Shown: positions 35,292-44,778 of the stretch, in pieces
Numbering within the stretch: the first letter of the stretch is position 1
Layout of the letters: each line of letters opens with the position of its first letter
Source: Planctomycetota bacterium
GTDB taxonomy: Bacteria > Planctomycetota > Phycisphaerae > SM23-33
Direction: 5' to 3'
Assembly: GCA_022705325.1 (NCBI GenBank)
Contig: JAKJER010000005.1
Span: 124,001-188,000 of the forward strand
DNA length: 64,000 nt
Translations under genes and position numbers: made by a program
Notes under the pieces: model-generated
Told to the model about the DNA's origin: nothing
The model's input: the letters and a program-made list of their open reading frames with translations, nothing else
Database searches by the model: none

Positions 35292-37115
35292 TCAGCGAAG
35301 CAGGGCCTGGCTCATCCTGTCCAGTTCGTCCAGAGTCGGCCAGAGCGCTTGCTCACCTTTCAGGTCCAGGTCTGGGCGGATGGCCTGGCGAAACTCCAGG
35401 CTCTTCTTCAGGTAGTCCAGACAGGGCGCCCAACTCTCGCGTTGGATGGAGAACGTGACGTCGGCCAGGGCGCGGTAGCAGTTGGCAGCCAGACCGGCGG
35501 TCTCCTTGTGCTTGGCCGCCTTCTCGGCGATCCGCCGGAGGTGCCAGGCGGCCGGGCGGCCCACTTGATGGCAGGCCTGGGCGAATAGTGAGCCGGGAAC
35601 GGCTGCGGCGGCGGGCTTGCCCCCCGGGGCCAGAAGTTCCTCCAGCAGGGAGACTTCCTCGCTGAGAATCGTGTCCAGGTCCGCCGTGTTGGTTCCCGGA
35701 GTCTTCAACACCCTCTGGAAGAGGTGGTAGCAGTCGCCGAGGGAGTCCTGGACGGTCTCCAGGCGGTCCTGGGGCTTGGCCTTCTGCCTGCGCAGACGCA
35801 TGTTCAAGAGGTCCTTCTGCACCTCGGAGCGGACATCGTCGGCCGACAGGATCACCTTCCGGCTTACCTGCTGCGCGTTGCCGTCGGGCCCGGAAACGGT
35901 TCGGAACTGCTCGACGACCTCCGGGGGCGCCTTGACCAAGATTTGAAGTTCGCACCGGGCTTCCAGGCCGTCGGTGGAGGCCGCCCTGAACTCGCACCAC
36001 GTTGCCCCCGGCGGGAGGGACTGAATGCCGGCCCCGCCAAGGGCGAACCGCTCGGTCGAGGACCATCGGAGGAATCGCAGGCACATCAGACCGCCCACGC
36101 GCATCAGGACTAATTGCCCCCCCGGCGCAGGGCGCGCGGGAGTATCCTTGAACTGCTTCCGCGATGACTCGCTCATCAACCGCCCAAAGGCCTGGCCGAT
36201 CTCCGTCACGCGCTCCATCGCTGCCTCGGCCCCTGAAATCTCGCCCGCGGCAGGGAACTTTGAGAAGTACTCGCGGGTCTCGGGCCGGTCGGAGTCAACC
36301 TGAAGCAACATCGTCGCATGCAGGGCCTCGCCCTGTCGCCAGAATCGAGGCACCTCCGGCTCGACGGGGACATCCCGCCCCCCTCGGGGCGTGGGGATCT
36401 GGACCGGGAACAGGAACGTCATCCACCCCCGAACCGCCGGAGGGGGCGTCGGCGCGGGTGCTCGCGCCGCTAGTTGGGCCAGCCGCCTCTCCAGTCGCTC
36501 CCGTCGCTGGAGGGCCAGCGTCTTCTCCACCCGGCACTCACCGGCCTCCAGGCGCAGTTGCTCGACCCGCTGGTCGCACTCCAGAACAACCTGTGCCGCC
36601 GCCGCGGCGGCCTCCTGCAACTTCTTGTATGTCGGGTGCGGTTGGCCCTCCAACTCCTCGTCGGCCTTGGTTTCGGCCGCCTTCCGCTGGTCCTGCAGGT
36701 CCTGGACTTCCCTGTCGATCTGGCGCAGCCTCTCCCGATTGGGGCCAGAACTGTCCAGCACGCCCACAAGCCGTCGCATGCCGGGTGTGTAGTCCGGGTT
36801 GCCCTCCGACTTGGGCGGCTGGAGCAGCCCCTGCTTCTCCTCCTGGCGTCGCCGGATCTCGCGGTCAAGACGGACCACTTCCTTTCCCACCTCCTCGAGG
36901 CGAAGGCGAAGCTGCTCCGCCTGCTCACGGAGCGGTTCCCTTTTGGCTGCTTCGGCCTCGCGCTGCCGGTCCTTCTGGGCCGCCTGCTGCTCGTACTGCT
37001 GTCCCTGCCGCCGGCACTCGGCAATGCGAGCTTCGAGACTTTCTCGCGTCTCCTCTGCCGCCCAGACCAGACCCGCAGCCAGCAGAACGCTCAGCCCCGT
37101 CATCACGATCTTCAT
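35292..37115 (-). CDS. Exported coiled-coil protein of unknown function
   Basis: 607 residues with a Sec signal peptide (MKIVMTGLSVLLAAGLVWA). Residues from about 22 to 115 and again 135 to 215 are charged helices rich in Gln, Glu, Arg and Leu, typical of coiled coil. A Pro-rich linker near residue 218 is followed by a mixed region that contains a Ser-rich patch and phrases such as QVDSDRPETREYFSKFPAAG, and a helical C-terminus. No catalytic motif is seen. It lies about 40 bases upstream of the small membrane protein on the same strand. Function unknown. Confidence 0.75.
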   Translation of the reverse strand: MKIVMTGLSVLLAAGLVWAAEETRESLEARIAECRRQGQQYEQQAAQKDRQREAEAAKREPLREQAEQLRLRLEEVGKEVVRLDREIRRRQEEKQGLLQPPKSEGNPDYTPGMRRLVGVLDSSGPNRERLRQIDREVQDLQDQRKAAETKADEELEGQPHPTYKKLQEAAAAAAQVVLECDQRVEQLRLEAGECRVEKTLALQRRERLERRLAQLAARAPAPTPPPAVRGWMTFLFPVQIPTPRGGRDVPVEPEVPRFWRQGEALHATMLLQVDSDRPETREYFSKFPAAGEISGAEAAMERVTEIGQAFGRLMSESSRKQFKDTPARPAPGGQLVLMRVGGLMCLRFLRWSSTERFALGGAGIQSLPPGATWCEFRAASTDGLEARCELQILVKAPPEVVEQFRTVSGPDGNAQQVSRKVILSADDVRSEVQKDLLNMRLRRQKAKPQDRLETVQDSLGDCYHLFQRVLKTPGTNTADLDTILSEEVSLLEELLAPGGKPAAAAVPGSLFAQACHQVGRPAAWHLRRIAEKAAKHKETAGLAANCYRALADVTFSIQRESWAPCLDYLKKSLEFRQAIRPDLDLKGEQALWPTLDELDRMSQALLR

Positions 37116-37272
37116 GACCTGGTCTCCTTCCGATGCCGGGGCCGGCGAGGGCGACTGAAGCTCAGCCCTTCAGCATCACGACGTGATTCACCCGCGAGGC
37201 GATGCATCTGACGTATTATACAGCCTTGTTTGCCCTTGGGCAGCAACTCGCACAGTCGGTCAGAGAGAGGGT

Positions 37273-38862
37273 CTACCGGATGCGATAGACGTGTACCGCC
37301 AGCGGGGCGAAGTCGTCGCTGAACGCCCCAGCCGAGGCGGGGATCGTCCGCTCCTCGTCGACGACCTCGACCTTCGCGCCGGCCGGCAGGCCCTCGACGC
37401 GGATAGTCGCCTTGGTCGCCTTGGCCCGCTCGTCGTAGTTCACGCAGAACAGGTACAGGCCGTCGGCGGCCTGGCGGGCCAGGATGTCCAGTTTGACCTT
37501 GTCGGCGGACTCGATGCTCGCCTTGCGCGTGGCCGGCGCCGCCAGGATCGCCGGGGCCAGGCGGGTGATCTGGTCGTTGATCTCGCGCAGGGCCTTGCGG
37601 TTCTCAGCCGGCACGCCGAACTGCGAGTAGCTCGGCTTCCAGATGTGCGTGAAGTAGCCGATCGCCGTCGCCCCGCGGCAAATGGACATCCACACCTCGC
37701 AGCGGATGTGCTCGGGCGTGACGTCCTTCTGCCTGGCCAGGTCGCCCGTCCACTGCCCGCCCTTGGACGTCTCGATCCAGGCGTAGACGGCGCGGTCCGG
37801 CCCGGCCAGGTCGCTCAGCAGCTCGGTGCAGTCGTGGCCCAGGTACAGCCACTCGGGCTTGTTCCAGCCGTAGATGGGATACACGTCGTAGCCGACCACG
37901 TCGCACGCGGCGACGTAGCCCTTGTACATGGGCAGGCGGCGATCCTCGGGCCACTTCTTGAAGTGCGGGTGGAAGTTCGCCGTCAGCGTCATGAACAGCG
38001 GGCGCGACGGGTCGGCCTGCTTGACGAGCCGGTAGTGCTCCATCGTCTGCTCGGGCGTGGCCCGCGGCACGGTCCGCGGCGGGCTGAGCAGCACGTTCTT
38101 GCCGGCGGGGTCGAAGGCTTCGATCTCGCCGATCGAGCCCCATTCGTTCTTGTCCGCCTTGACGGCCAGCACCTTGAGCGTGAGCGTCTGGAACGTCGCG
38201 GGTTTGGCCAGGGCGAACTTCTGCTGGCCCTTCCTGGCCTCCAGCGTCGCCTTGAGGACCTCTTTTCCGTCGGCCTCGAAGGCCACCTGCGTCGGCAGGG
38301 TCAGCCCCGGCGAGACGGTCAGGTGGATCGCCAGGTGCGTCGCCGTCACCGGCTTGTTCAGGCGGACGATCAGCGAGGCGTCGGCCATCGGGTCCAGGAC
38401 CGACCAGCTATGGGTCACGCCGTCGAGCACCTTCCACAGGGGCGTGGAGCGGTTGAGGCGCAGGCCCGGGCCGGGCTCGACCTTCGCGTCGCTCTCCTTG
38501 TGGTCGAGGTCCGGCTCGTCGTCGTGGATGTAGCCCAGGAGGATCGGGTGGCCCTTGAGCGACGCGTCGTACTGGAGCACGCCGTACAGGCCGGCCTGGG
38601 CGATCTGGTCGGCGTACTCGCGGATGTTCTTCGTCCCGCCCGCGCCGCGGTGGTAGCCGGCGGTGGCGTTCATCCCGCACTCGCGAGCGGAGGCGAAGTT
38701 CCGCGGGTCCTGCAACCACGAGAACAGCGGAAAGAAAGGCTTGCCGTTGAGCACGAACACCCGCCCGCGAAGCTCGACGGAGCGGACGGGGGCGGGGGGA
38801 TCGCAGAAGCATTGCGCGGAAAAAACGCACGAAACCAACAAGACCAGAGCACGCTTGAGCAT
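37273..38862 (-). CDS. Exported glycosidase-like protein with internal discoidin-like domain
   Basis: 529 residues from the ATG at 38862, which has GAGG six bases upstream and opens a Sec signal peptide (MLKRALVLLVSCVFSAQCF). The first part (ELRGRVFVLNGKPFFPLFSW, ECGMNATAGY, YADQIAQAGLYGVLQYDA, GYIHDDEPD) resembles TIM-barrel glycoside hydrolases of the beta-galactosidase-like clans. A beta-rich segment around residues 150-260 (VLDGVTHSWSVLDPMADASL, SIGEIEAFDPAG) looks like an F5/8 type C or CBM32-like sugar-binding insert. The barrel then resumes (MTLTANFHPHFKKWPEDRRL, VGYDVYPIYGWNKPEW). The catalytic acids were not assigned, so the substrate is unknown. Confidence 0.75.
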   Translation of the reverse strand: MLKRALVLLVSCVFSAQCFCDPPAPVRSVELRGRVFVLNGKPFFPLFSWLQDPRNFASARECGMNATAGYHRGAGGTKNIREYADQIAQAGLYGVLQYDASLKGHPILLGYIHDDEPDLDHKESDAKVEPGPGLRLNRSTPLWKVLDGVTHSWSVLDPMADASLIVRLNKPVTATHLAIHLTVSPGLTLPTQVAFEADGKEVLKATLEARKGQQKFALAKPATFQTLTLKVLAVKADKNEWGSIGEIEAFDPAGKNVLLSPPRTVPRATPEQTMEHYRLVKQADPSRPLFMTLTANFHPHFKKWPEDRRLPMYKGYVAACDVVGYDVYPIYGWNKPEWLYLGHDCTELLSDLAGPDRAVYAWIETSKGGQWTGDLARQKDVTPEHIRCEVWMSICRGATAIGYFTHIWKPSYSQFGVPAENRKALREINDQITRLAPAILAAPATRKASIESADKVKLDILARQAADGLYLFCVNYDERAKATKATIRVEGLPAGAKVEVVDEERTIPASAGAFSDDFAPLAVHVYRIR

Positions 38863-38935
38863 AGGCCACCTCATGCTATTGTCCGGTGCGTCGCGCGAAG
38901 CCGCAAGCATGTCCGCACGATGTCGGCTATCCAGA

Positions 38936-38959
38936 CCAACAACCAGCAACCAGCAACTA
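38936..38959. repeat. ACCAACAACCAGCAACCAGCA repeat abutting a stop codon
   Basis: A short tract of AACCA/GCAACC units ends in the stop codon of the beta-helix gene (TAG, complement of 38957-38959). It belongs to the same loose class as the heptamer array at 43658-43741, which also touches a stop codon. Confidence 0.45.
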
Positions 38960-41362
38960 CTCCCGCCAGCGGTCCTTGTACAGGCCGATCTGGTCCACGG
39001 GGATCGGGCGGAAGCCGATCTTCTCGAAGGCGGGCGAGTCGGCCTTCAGGCCCAGCAGGCCCTGATCGGCGTTGACGAAGCCGGGGTTGTCCGTTGTCAC
39101 CAGGTTTTCGAACTGGACGTTCTGTCCCCGGTCGCGACGCAGGAACTCGCGACAGCGGTAGACGACGTTGCGGCTGACGATGTTGACGTTGATGTCCTGG
39201 TCGAGGCGGGCCAGAAGGGGATAGCGTTTGAGGTAGAGGGCGGCGTCGTAGTCGCCCGCCTTGACGTTGCGGCCGGCCCATTCGGCGTAGCGCCCGGGGC
39301 CCCAGGGGCTGAAGCTGACGGCGATGTAGCAGTCGACGAAGACGTTGTTGTCCACCCAGTTGTCCTTGCCGCCGTGGATCTGCACCCCGCCGAATCCGGC
39401 TCCGCCGGCGGAGCAGTGCCGGAACAGGTTGCCGTAGATCAGCGTGTCGCTGATGGCGTCGTCGAGGCGGATGCCGGCCTGTCCGCAGGGCGGCCCGGCG
39501 GCGGGGCTCTGCCAGTTGCCGATGTGGTGCCAGTAGTTCCAGCGATAGACGTTGCCGCGGAAGGTGGCGTTGCCGTGCATGTCCGACCCGCCCTGGTCGT
39601 CGCTCTCGGTGACGACCTCGCGGACCTCGTTCAGCTCGACCAGGTGGTCGTTGCCGTTGAGGCGGATGCCGCTGCTGAGCACGTGGTGGAGTAGGTTGTG
39701 CGTGAGCCGCACGCCCACGCCGTTGACCAGGACGGCCGGCGTGTAGGTGTGGTCGATCCGCGAGAGGTCGAAGACGCGGCAGTTCTCGACGAAGTGCTCG
39801 CAGGGCGTCAGCGTGCGGCGGTCGCCGCCGCTGATCCGCGTGCCCCCGCGGGCCATGCAGAACACGTCGCACGAGAGCAGCCCGCAACGGCGCCCGCCGT
39901 CGATCACCACGCCGTCGCCGCCCAGCCGGCTGACCGAACAGCCGATCAGCAGGCAGTCCTCGCAGTTGCTCATCCGCAGGCCGTCGTGGCCGGACAGGTC
40001 CCACGCGAGGCCCTCGAAGCGAACGCACGCCGCCTTGTCCATCTCGACCATCGGCTTGTCCAGCAGCGACAGCTCGACGACCGACTTGGACACGTCGGCC
40101 GGCGGGTAGAAGTAGAGCATCCCCGAGCTGCGGTCGAGGTACCACTCGCCCGGCGCATCGATCTCCGACAGCAGGTTCACCGCGTAGAACTTCATGCCCT
40201 TGCGGAAGCCCGAGCGGTGCAGCGGCGGGGCCAGGTTGATCTCGTTCCTGGCCGGGTCGATGGACTCGACCTTCTCGTAGGAGTCCGACCAGCCGTGATA
40301 CCAGTACCCGTACAGCCAGGCGTCCTTCTCCGCCGTCCAACGCCGCGGGCGGTCGACGGCGCAGCGGATCACGCCGCTGCGGATGGTCGTCTGCCCGCGC
40401 GGGCCGCGGGGCTCGCTCTTGCCGACGACGTCGGTGACCTCGGTGAAGCCCGCGTTGGGCCAGCGGGCCATCGGCATGGGCTTGGAGTCGCAGTACAGCT
40501 CGACCAGGCCGTGGGTGTGGAAGCCGCGCGCGCTGCCGTAGCCGGCCAGCACGAGCGGTTTGAGCTTAGCGACGCCCAGGGGCTTGAGGTCGGCTTGCAG
40601 GACCTTGCCGCGGGCCTCCTGGGGCAGTCGCTCCAGGACGGCGGCGTCGCGGACCGGCGCGAAGCCGCCCACTCGGATGCCGCCGCGGAAGGTCGGGCGC
40701 CGGTTGTCGGCGGCGCGGTAGACGATGGGCGCGGCGGGCGTGCCGGAATCCTGGGCGGTAAGCTTGAAGGTGTCCTTGACGGCGTACTCGCCCGCGTGGA
40801 CGAGGACGGCGACCCCGCCGGCGGGCAGGGGCCCGCGGGCCTTGACGGCGCGGATGGCGTCGCGGGCGCGTTCGAGCGAGGCGAAGGGCTTGGCCGCCGA
40901 TCCGTCGCCGGCGTCGTTGCCGCCCGTGGCGACGTGGAGCGTGACGGCCGGCGCGGGCGACGGGGGCAGCTTGAAGCGCGACGCAGCCGGGTCGACGGCG
41001 GGCAGGCCGGCGGCGAGGCGGTCGATCTCGACGATCCGCTCGCGGGCCTCGCGACGATGGTGGGGCGGGACGTCGGCGTCCTTGGCGTCGATCACCTTGG
41101 CCAGCTCCGCCTTGGCCTGGTCGCCCTTGCCCTGCCGCAGCAGCGAACCGGCCAACTGGAACTGGCGGATGCTGAAGGGCGTGGGCCGGGGCGGCGGGGC
41201 GGGTTTGGCGGCGGGCTTGGCGGCGGGTTTGGCGGCAGGTTTCGGGGCCGGCTTGGGCGGTTGAGCGGGCGGCGGGGCTGCCCAGCAGCAAGCCGTCGCC
41301 AGAGACAGGACCGTGAATACACTGACACCGCACGCCGCACGAAGGAGGTTCGAGTTACTCAT
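38957..41362 (-). CDS. Exported right-handed parallel beta-helix protein
   Basis: 801 residues with a Sec signal peptide (ending CCWAA) and a Pro/Lys/Ala-rich linker (about residues 31-62) made of PAAK repeats. A short helical region resembling a TPR (RQFQLAGSLLRQGKGDQAKA) precedes the main domain. That domain starts at LHVATGGNDAGDGSAAKPFA, a phrase common at the start of pectate-lyase-like helices, followed by DGVVIDGG, NCRVFDLSRIDHTY, GIRLNGNDHLVELNEV and IYGNLFRHCS, all typical of right-handed parallel beta-helices. Such proteins are polysaccharide lyases, glycosidases or sugar binders. The catalytic residues are not assigned. No strong Shine-Dalgarno sequence precedes the ATG. Confidence 0.82.
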   Translation of the reverse strand: MSNSNLLRAACGVSVFTVLSLATACCWAAPPPAQPPKPAPKPAAKPAAKPAAKPAPPPRPTPFSIRQFQLAGSLLRQGKGDQAKAELAKVIDAKDADVPPHHRREARERIVEIDRLAAGLPAVDPAASRFKLPPSPAPAVTLHVATGGNDAGDGSAAKPFASLERARDAIRAVKARGPLPAGGVAVLVHAGEYAVKDTFKLTAQDSGTPAAPIVYRAADNRRPTFRGGIRVGGFAPVRDAAVLERLPQEARGKVLQADLKPLGVAKLKPLVLAGYGSARGFHTHGLVELYCDSKPMPMARWPNAGFTEVTDVVGKSEPRGPRGQTTIRSGVIRCAVDRPRRWTAEKDAWLYGYWYHGWSDSYEKVESIDPARNEINLAPPLHRSGFRKGMKFYAVNLLSEIDAPGEWYLDRSSGMLYFYPPADVSKSVVELSLLDKPMVEMDKAACVRFEGLAWDLSGHDGLRMSNCEDCLLIGCSVSRLGGDGVVIDGGRRCGLLSCDVFCMARGGTRISGGDRRTLTPCEHFVENCRVFDLSRIDHTYTPAVLVNGVGVRLTHNLLHHVLSSGIRLNGNDHLVELNEVREVVTESDDQGGSDMHGNATFRGNVYRWNYWHHIGNWQSPAAGPPCGQAGIRLDDAISDTLIYGNLFRHCSAGGAGFGGVQIHGGKDNWVDNNVFVDCYIAVSFSPWGPGRYAEWAGRNVKAGDYDAALYLKRYPLLARLDQDINVNIVSRNVVYRCREFLRRDRGQNVQFENLVTTDNPGFVNADQGLLGLKADSPAFEKIGFRPIPVDQIGLYKDRWRE

Positions 41363-41427
41363 GCAGGATATAACGCGTCGCGGCGGCGAATGTGTCGCGT
41401 TTGTAGAGGCGCCCCGGGGGACGGACG

Positions 41428-42519
41428 CTATCGCGCCGGCTGTTGCTGGGTGAGGCAGTGCAGCGTGCCGAACCCCAGCACCAGGTCCACCGCGTGCAGG
41501 CCGACGACGGGCCGGTCGGTGAACAGTTCGCCCAGGATGCCCAGCGCGACGCGGTCGGCGGGGTCGTTGAACGTTGGGACGATGACGGCGGCGTTGGAGA
41601 CGTAGAAGTTGGCGTAGCTGGCGGGCAGGCGCCAGGAGCCGAAATGCAGCGGCTGGGGGCAGGGCAGCTCCACCACGCGGATCTTCGAGCCGTCCTCCAG
41701 GGCCATGGACTCCAGCCGCTCGCGGTTCTCCCGGAGCGGGCGGTAGTTCACGTCGCGCGGGTCGGACTCCTGGATGAGCACGACGGTGTCGCGGCTGACG
41801 AAGCGGCAGAGGTCGTCGACGTGCCCGTGGGTGTCGTCGCCGACGATCCCGTCGCCCAGCCACAGCACGTTGGTCGCGCCGAGATAGTCGCGGAAGACGC
41901 GGTCGTAGTCGGCGCGGGTGGCGCCGGGGTTTCGCACCTGGACGCTCGGGTGCTGGAAGCACTCCTCGGTGGTCAGCAGCGTCCCGCAGCCGTTGACCTC
42001 GATCCCGCCGCCCTCCAACGCGAAGGGCAGGCCGTTCCAGACGGGCTCGAACGTCCGCAGGCCCAGGCGCCGTGCGGCGCGGCGGGCGATCTTGTTGTCC
42101 CGCTGCCAGTTGGGGTACTTGTAGCCCCAGGCGGTGAACTTGAAGTCCACCACGGCCACCTCGCCGCCCGCCTTGCCCTTGCCCGCCTTGCGGACGCAGA
42201 TGGGCCCGAAGTCGCGCGTCCAGCCGCGGTCGCTGGGCCAGCGGAAGAACTCCACCCGCCCCAGGTCCGCGTGGGCCCGCTCCAGCACGCGCCGGGCCTG
42301 GCGCTCCATGTCGGCGGAATCCACCACGATGCGCACGATCTCGCCAGGCGCGATCTTGCGGACGATCTCGCCGTAGGCCCAGCGGACGGTGCCCAGCTTG
42401 CCGGGCCAGTCGCTGCGGTTGTGGGGCCAGCCCAGCCAGGTGGCCTCGTGCGGGGCCCACTCCGCGGGCATGACGAAACCCCGCTCAGCCGGGGTGGAAT
42501 CAGGAGTCCTCGCTGCCAT
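41428..42519 (-). CDS. aguA: Agmatine deiminase
   Basis: 363 residues. Family blocks are clear: MPAEWAPHEATWLGWP, WTRDFGP, EGGGIEVNG, GDDTHGHVDDL and the C-terminal catalytic Cys in GFGTLHCLTQQ (GGGNIHCITQQ in classical enzymes). It converts agmatine to N-carbamoylputrescine and ammonia. The start at 42519 has only a weak upstream purine tract; the conserved domain begins about 17 residues in. The next enzyme of the pathway, AguB, is encoded 65 bases upstream on the same strand, so agmatine would be turned into putrescine by this gene pair. Confidence 0.94.
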   Translation of the reverse strand: MAARTPDSTPAERGFVMPAEWAPHEATWLGWPHNRSDWPGKLGTVRWAYGEIVRKIAPGEIVRIVVDSADMERQARRVLERAHADLGRVEFFRWPSDRGWTRDFGPICVRKAGKGKAGGEVAVVDFKFTAWGYKYPNWQRDNKIARRAARRLGLRTFEPVWNGLPFALEGGGIEVNGCGTLLTTEECFQHPSVQVRNPGATRADYDRVFRDYLGATNVLWLGDGIVGDDTHGHVDDLCRFVSRDTVVLIQESDPRDVNYRPLRENRERLESMALEDGSKIRVVELPCPQPLHFGSWRLPASYANFYVSNAAVIVPTFNDPADRVALGILGELFTDRPVVGLHAVDLVLGFGTLHCLTQQQPAR

Positions 42520-42584
42520 CTGTCTTCGTGGTCTCTTTCTCTCTTCGTTGTGGTCTTGGTGGTCTGGGCCGTGATGAACCGCCC

Positions 42585-43484
42585 TCACGACTGCTCGTCC
42601 AGGAACCGCTGCGTGATCGGCCCGTAGGCGTCGATCCGCCGGTCGCGGAGGAAGGGCCAGCCGCGGCGCGTCTCTTCGATCAAGGCGGGGTCGATCTCGC
42701 CGATCAGCGTCTCTTCCTTGTCGACGGACGCCTCGGCCAGCACGCGTCCGAACGGGTCGCACAGGAAGCTGTCGCCCCAGAAGACGATGCCGTCGGCGCG
42801 GGCCGCGGGCTTCTCGTGCCCGATTCGATTGACCGCGGCCACGTACACGCCGTTGGCGATGGCGTGCCCGCGTTGGACGGTGCGCCAGGCGTCGCGCTGG
42901 GCGTCGCCGTGGGTGTCCTTCTCGCTGGGGTGCCAGCCGATGGCCGTCGGATAGAACAGGATGCCCGCCCCCTGGAGGGCGGTGACGCGGGCGGCCTCCG
43001 GGTACCACTGGTCCCAGCAGATCAGCGTGCCGATCCGCCCGAAACGCGTGTCGAAGGCGCGGAAGCCCAGGTCGCCCGGCGTGAAGTAGAACTTCTCGTA
43101 GTAGCACGGGTCGTCGGGGATGTGCATCTTGCGATACGTGCCGGCGGTCCGCCCGTCGGCGTCGATGACGACCAGCGAGTTGTGGTAGAGCCCGACGGCC
43201 CGCTTCTCGAACACGGGCACGACCAGCACCACTCCGAGGCTCGACGCCAGCGGGGCGAGGCGCTCGGTGCTCGGACCGGGGATCGGCTCGGCCAGGTCGA
43301 ACAGGGCTGCGTCCTCGCGCTGGCAGAAGTAGGGCGAGCGGAACAACTCGGGCAGGCAGATCACCTGCGCTCCGCGGGCGGCGGCCTGCCGGATCTTGTC
43401 GGCGGCCTTGTCCAGGTTGGCCTGCGGGTCGTCGGACATGGCCATCTGCACCAGGCCGACCTTGTATGTCTGCTGCGTGTCCAT
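42585..43484 (-). CDS. aguB: N-carbamoylputrescine amidase
   Basis: 299 residues of the nitrilase/carbon-nitrogen hydrolase family. The catalytic triad regions are ICLPELFRSPYFCQ (Glu), YRKMHIPDDPCYYEKFYF (Lys) and GTLICWDQWYPEAAR (Cys). The Phe/Tyr-rich YFTPGD and C-terminal RRGWPFLRDRRIDAY match N-carbamoylputrescine amidases well. It hydrolyses N-carbamoylputrescine to putrescine, CO2 and ammonia. It is transcribed ahead of aguA and reads as a two-gene polyamine operon. No upstream decarboxylase for making agmatine is in view. Confidence 0.94.
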   Translation of the reverse strand: MDTQQTYKVGLVQMAMSDDPQANLDKAADKIRQAAARGAQVICLPELFRSPYFCQREDAALFDLAEPIPGPSTERLAPLASSLGVVLVVPVFEKRAVGLYHNSLVVIDADGRTAGTYRKMHIPDDPCYYEKFYFTPGDLGFRAFDTRFGRIGTLICWDQWYPEAARVTALQGAGILFYPTAIGWHPSEKDTHGDAQRDAWRTVQRGHAIANGVYVAAVNRIGHEKPAARADGIVFWGDSFLCDPFGRVLAEASVDKEETLIGEIDPALIEETRRGWPFLRDRRIDAYGPITQRFLDEQS

Positions 43485-43657
43485 AGGCAGAAAGTCTACC
43501 AGAGTATCCGGTTGCTTGTTATTGGTTTTTGGCTGTTGGCGGGGGCGGTGCTGCTGACCTGGGCGGCGTGAACGGTACGGGTACAAAACTCGCACCGCCT
43601 GCCGAACGCCGCCGAACGGCAAGCCCTTCGATAGCGACCAGGGTTGACGAGGAAGAA

Positions 43658-43741
43658 GCAACAACCAACAACAACCAACAACGAACAACGAACAACGGAC
43701 AACGAACAACGGACAACGGACAACGGACAACGGACAACGAG
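43658..43741. repeat. Heptamer tandem array (ACGGACA / ACGAACA)
   Basis: About 84 bases of AAC-rich tandem repeat. The right half is at least eight 7-bp units, ACGAACA then ACGGACA, ending in ACGAG exactly at the stop codon of the methyltransferase gene (TAA, complement of 43742-43744). The left half is CAACCAACAA-type. The rest of the 257-base gap to aguB (43485-43657) holds a second AC-rich/GT-rich tract near 43510-43545 and no recognisable gene. Confidence 0.75.
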
Positions 43742-44647
43742 TTACAGTTTCACCGCCTTGAGGGCGAGGAAGACCGGGAACTCCTGTCGGGCGCGGTTCT
43801 CGCCGCGGCTGTGCCCGCCGGGCTGGCTGACGTGATGGCTGAGCAGTTCCTCCGCCGCCACCACGGCCAGGCCGGCTGCGCCCAGGGCGTTGAGGCAGGC
43901 CGCCAGCGGGCGGTGGAAGAAGACGGTGTGCTCGTCGCCGCCGCGCCCGGGATGGGTCGCGATGGGGATGGCCATGTCGGAGGCGTAGCGGTCGAGGCGT
44001 CGGTACTGGGTGCGCTTCTGGTCGTCCCATTCCCAGCTCGACTGCCGCGGGATGCGGAAGCACGGGTGCAGGAAGATGACGACGGCCCGCCCGCCGGTGC
44101 GGAGGGCGGCGGCGAGCGTGGCGAACAGCGCCGGCAGGTCGTCCACGTCGTGAACGGCCATCAGGCAGGCGGCCGCGTCGAAGGGCCGGTCGGGGATGGC
44201 GGCGGCGTCGCGGGCGTCGGCGACGGCGTAACGGACGTGGGCGGGTCCGCGCTGTCGGGCGGAGGCGATGAGCGACTCGCTGGCGTCCGCGCCGACGACG
44301 TGTCGCACGCCGCGCGCAGCCAACATGCGGCAGAACACGCCCTGGCCGCAACAGAGGTCCAGGACCTTCTCGTCGGCCTGGGGATCGAGCATCCGCTCGG
44401 CCGCGGGCAGGATGACGTTTCGGTGGTAGTCGCTGCCTTCCTCGCCGACCAGGCGGTCATACCACGAGGCGACGTGCTCCCAACTCGTGGTCCCGCCGGC
44501 GGCGGGGCCTCTCGGCGGCGGGCGTGGGGGCTTGCGTTTTGGGGGGAAGGGCGGCTTGTCGCCGCGACGGCGGGGCGGAGAGGGCTTGCCCGGGCGCGGC
44601 GGGCGCCGGTGCGGATCGAAACGGGGATCGTCGCGGTCGTGTCGCAT
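43742..44647 (-). CDS. Class I SAM-dependent methyltransferase with basic/proline-rich N-terminus
   Basis: 301 residues from the ATG at 44647; a GTG six bases earlier is possible. Residues 1-50 are Pro, Arg and Lys rich and probably disordered. The methyltransferase fold follows: SWEHVASWYDRLVGEEGSDY, motif I VLDLCCGQGVFCRML, GADASESLIASARQ, and VIFLHPCFRIPRQSSWEWDD, close to UbiE/COQ5-like enzymes of unknown substrate. S-adenosylmethionine use is certain from motif I; the substrate is not. It is divergent from the AGCS symporter gene over about 130 bases. Confidence 0.85.
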   Translation of the reverse strand: MRHDRDDPRFDPHRRPPRPGKPSPPRRRGDKPPFPPKRKPPRPPPRGPAAGGTTSWEHVASWYDRLVGEEGSDYHRNVILPAAERMLDPQADEKVLDLCCGQGVFCRMLAARGVRHVVGADASESLIASARQRGPAHVRYAVADARDAAAIPDRPFDAAACLMAVHDVDDLPALFATLAAALRTGGRAVVIFLHPCFRIPRQSSWEWDDQKRTQYRRLDRYASDMAIPIATHPGRGGDEHTVFFHRPLAACLNALGAAGLAVVAAEELLSHHVSQPGGHSRGENRARQEFPVFLALKAVKL

Positions 44648-44778
44648 CGCCACAGGATATCAGGGGCGGGATGCGCTTGCAAATCCCGCCCGGGCGGGGC
44701 ACAATTCGCCCAACGCGGAAGCGGCCCGGCCTGGCGGGCAGGACGCACGATTCATCGAACGGACTCGAGGACAGGTAC

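Noticed and set aside
43658..43741. Possible CRISPR-like array
   Set aside because: Unit is 7 bases with no spacers; it is a simple tandem repeat.
44648..44778. Glycine riboswitch ahead of the AGCS symporter gene
   Set aside because: No recognisable aptamer or tandem hairpin structure in the 130 bases.
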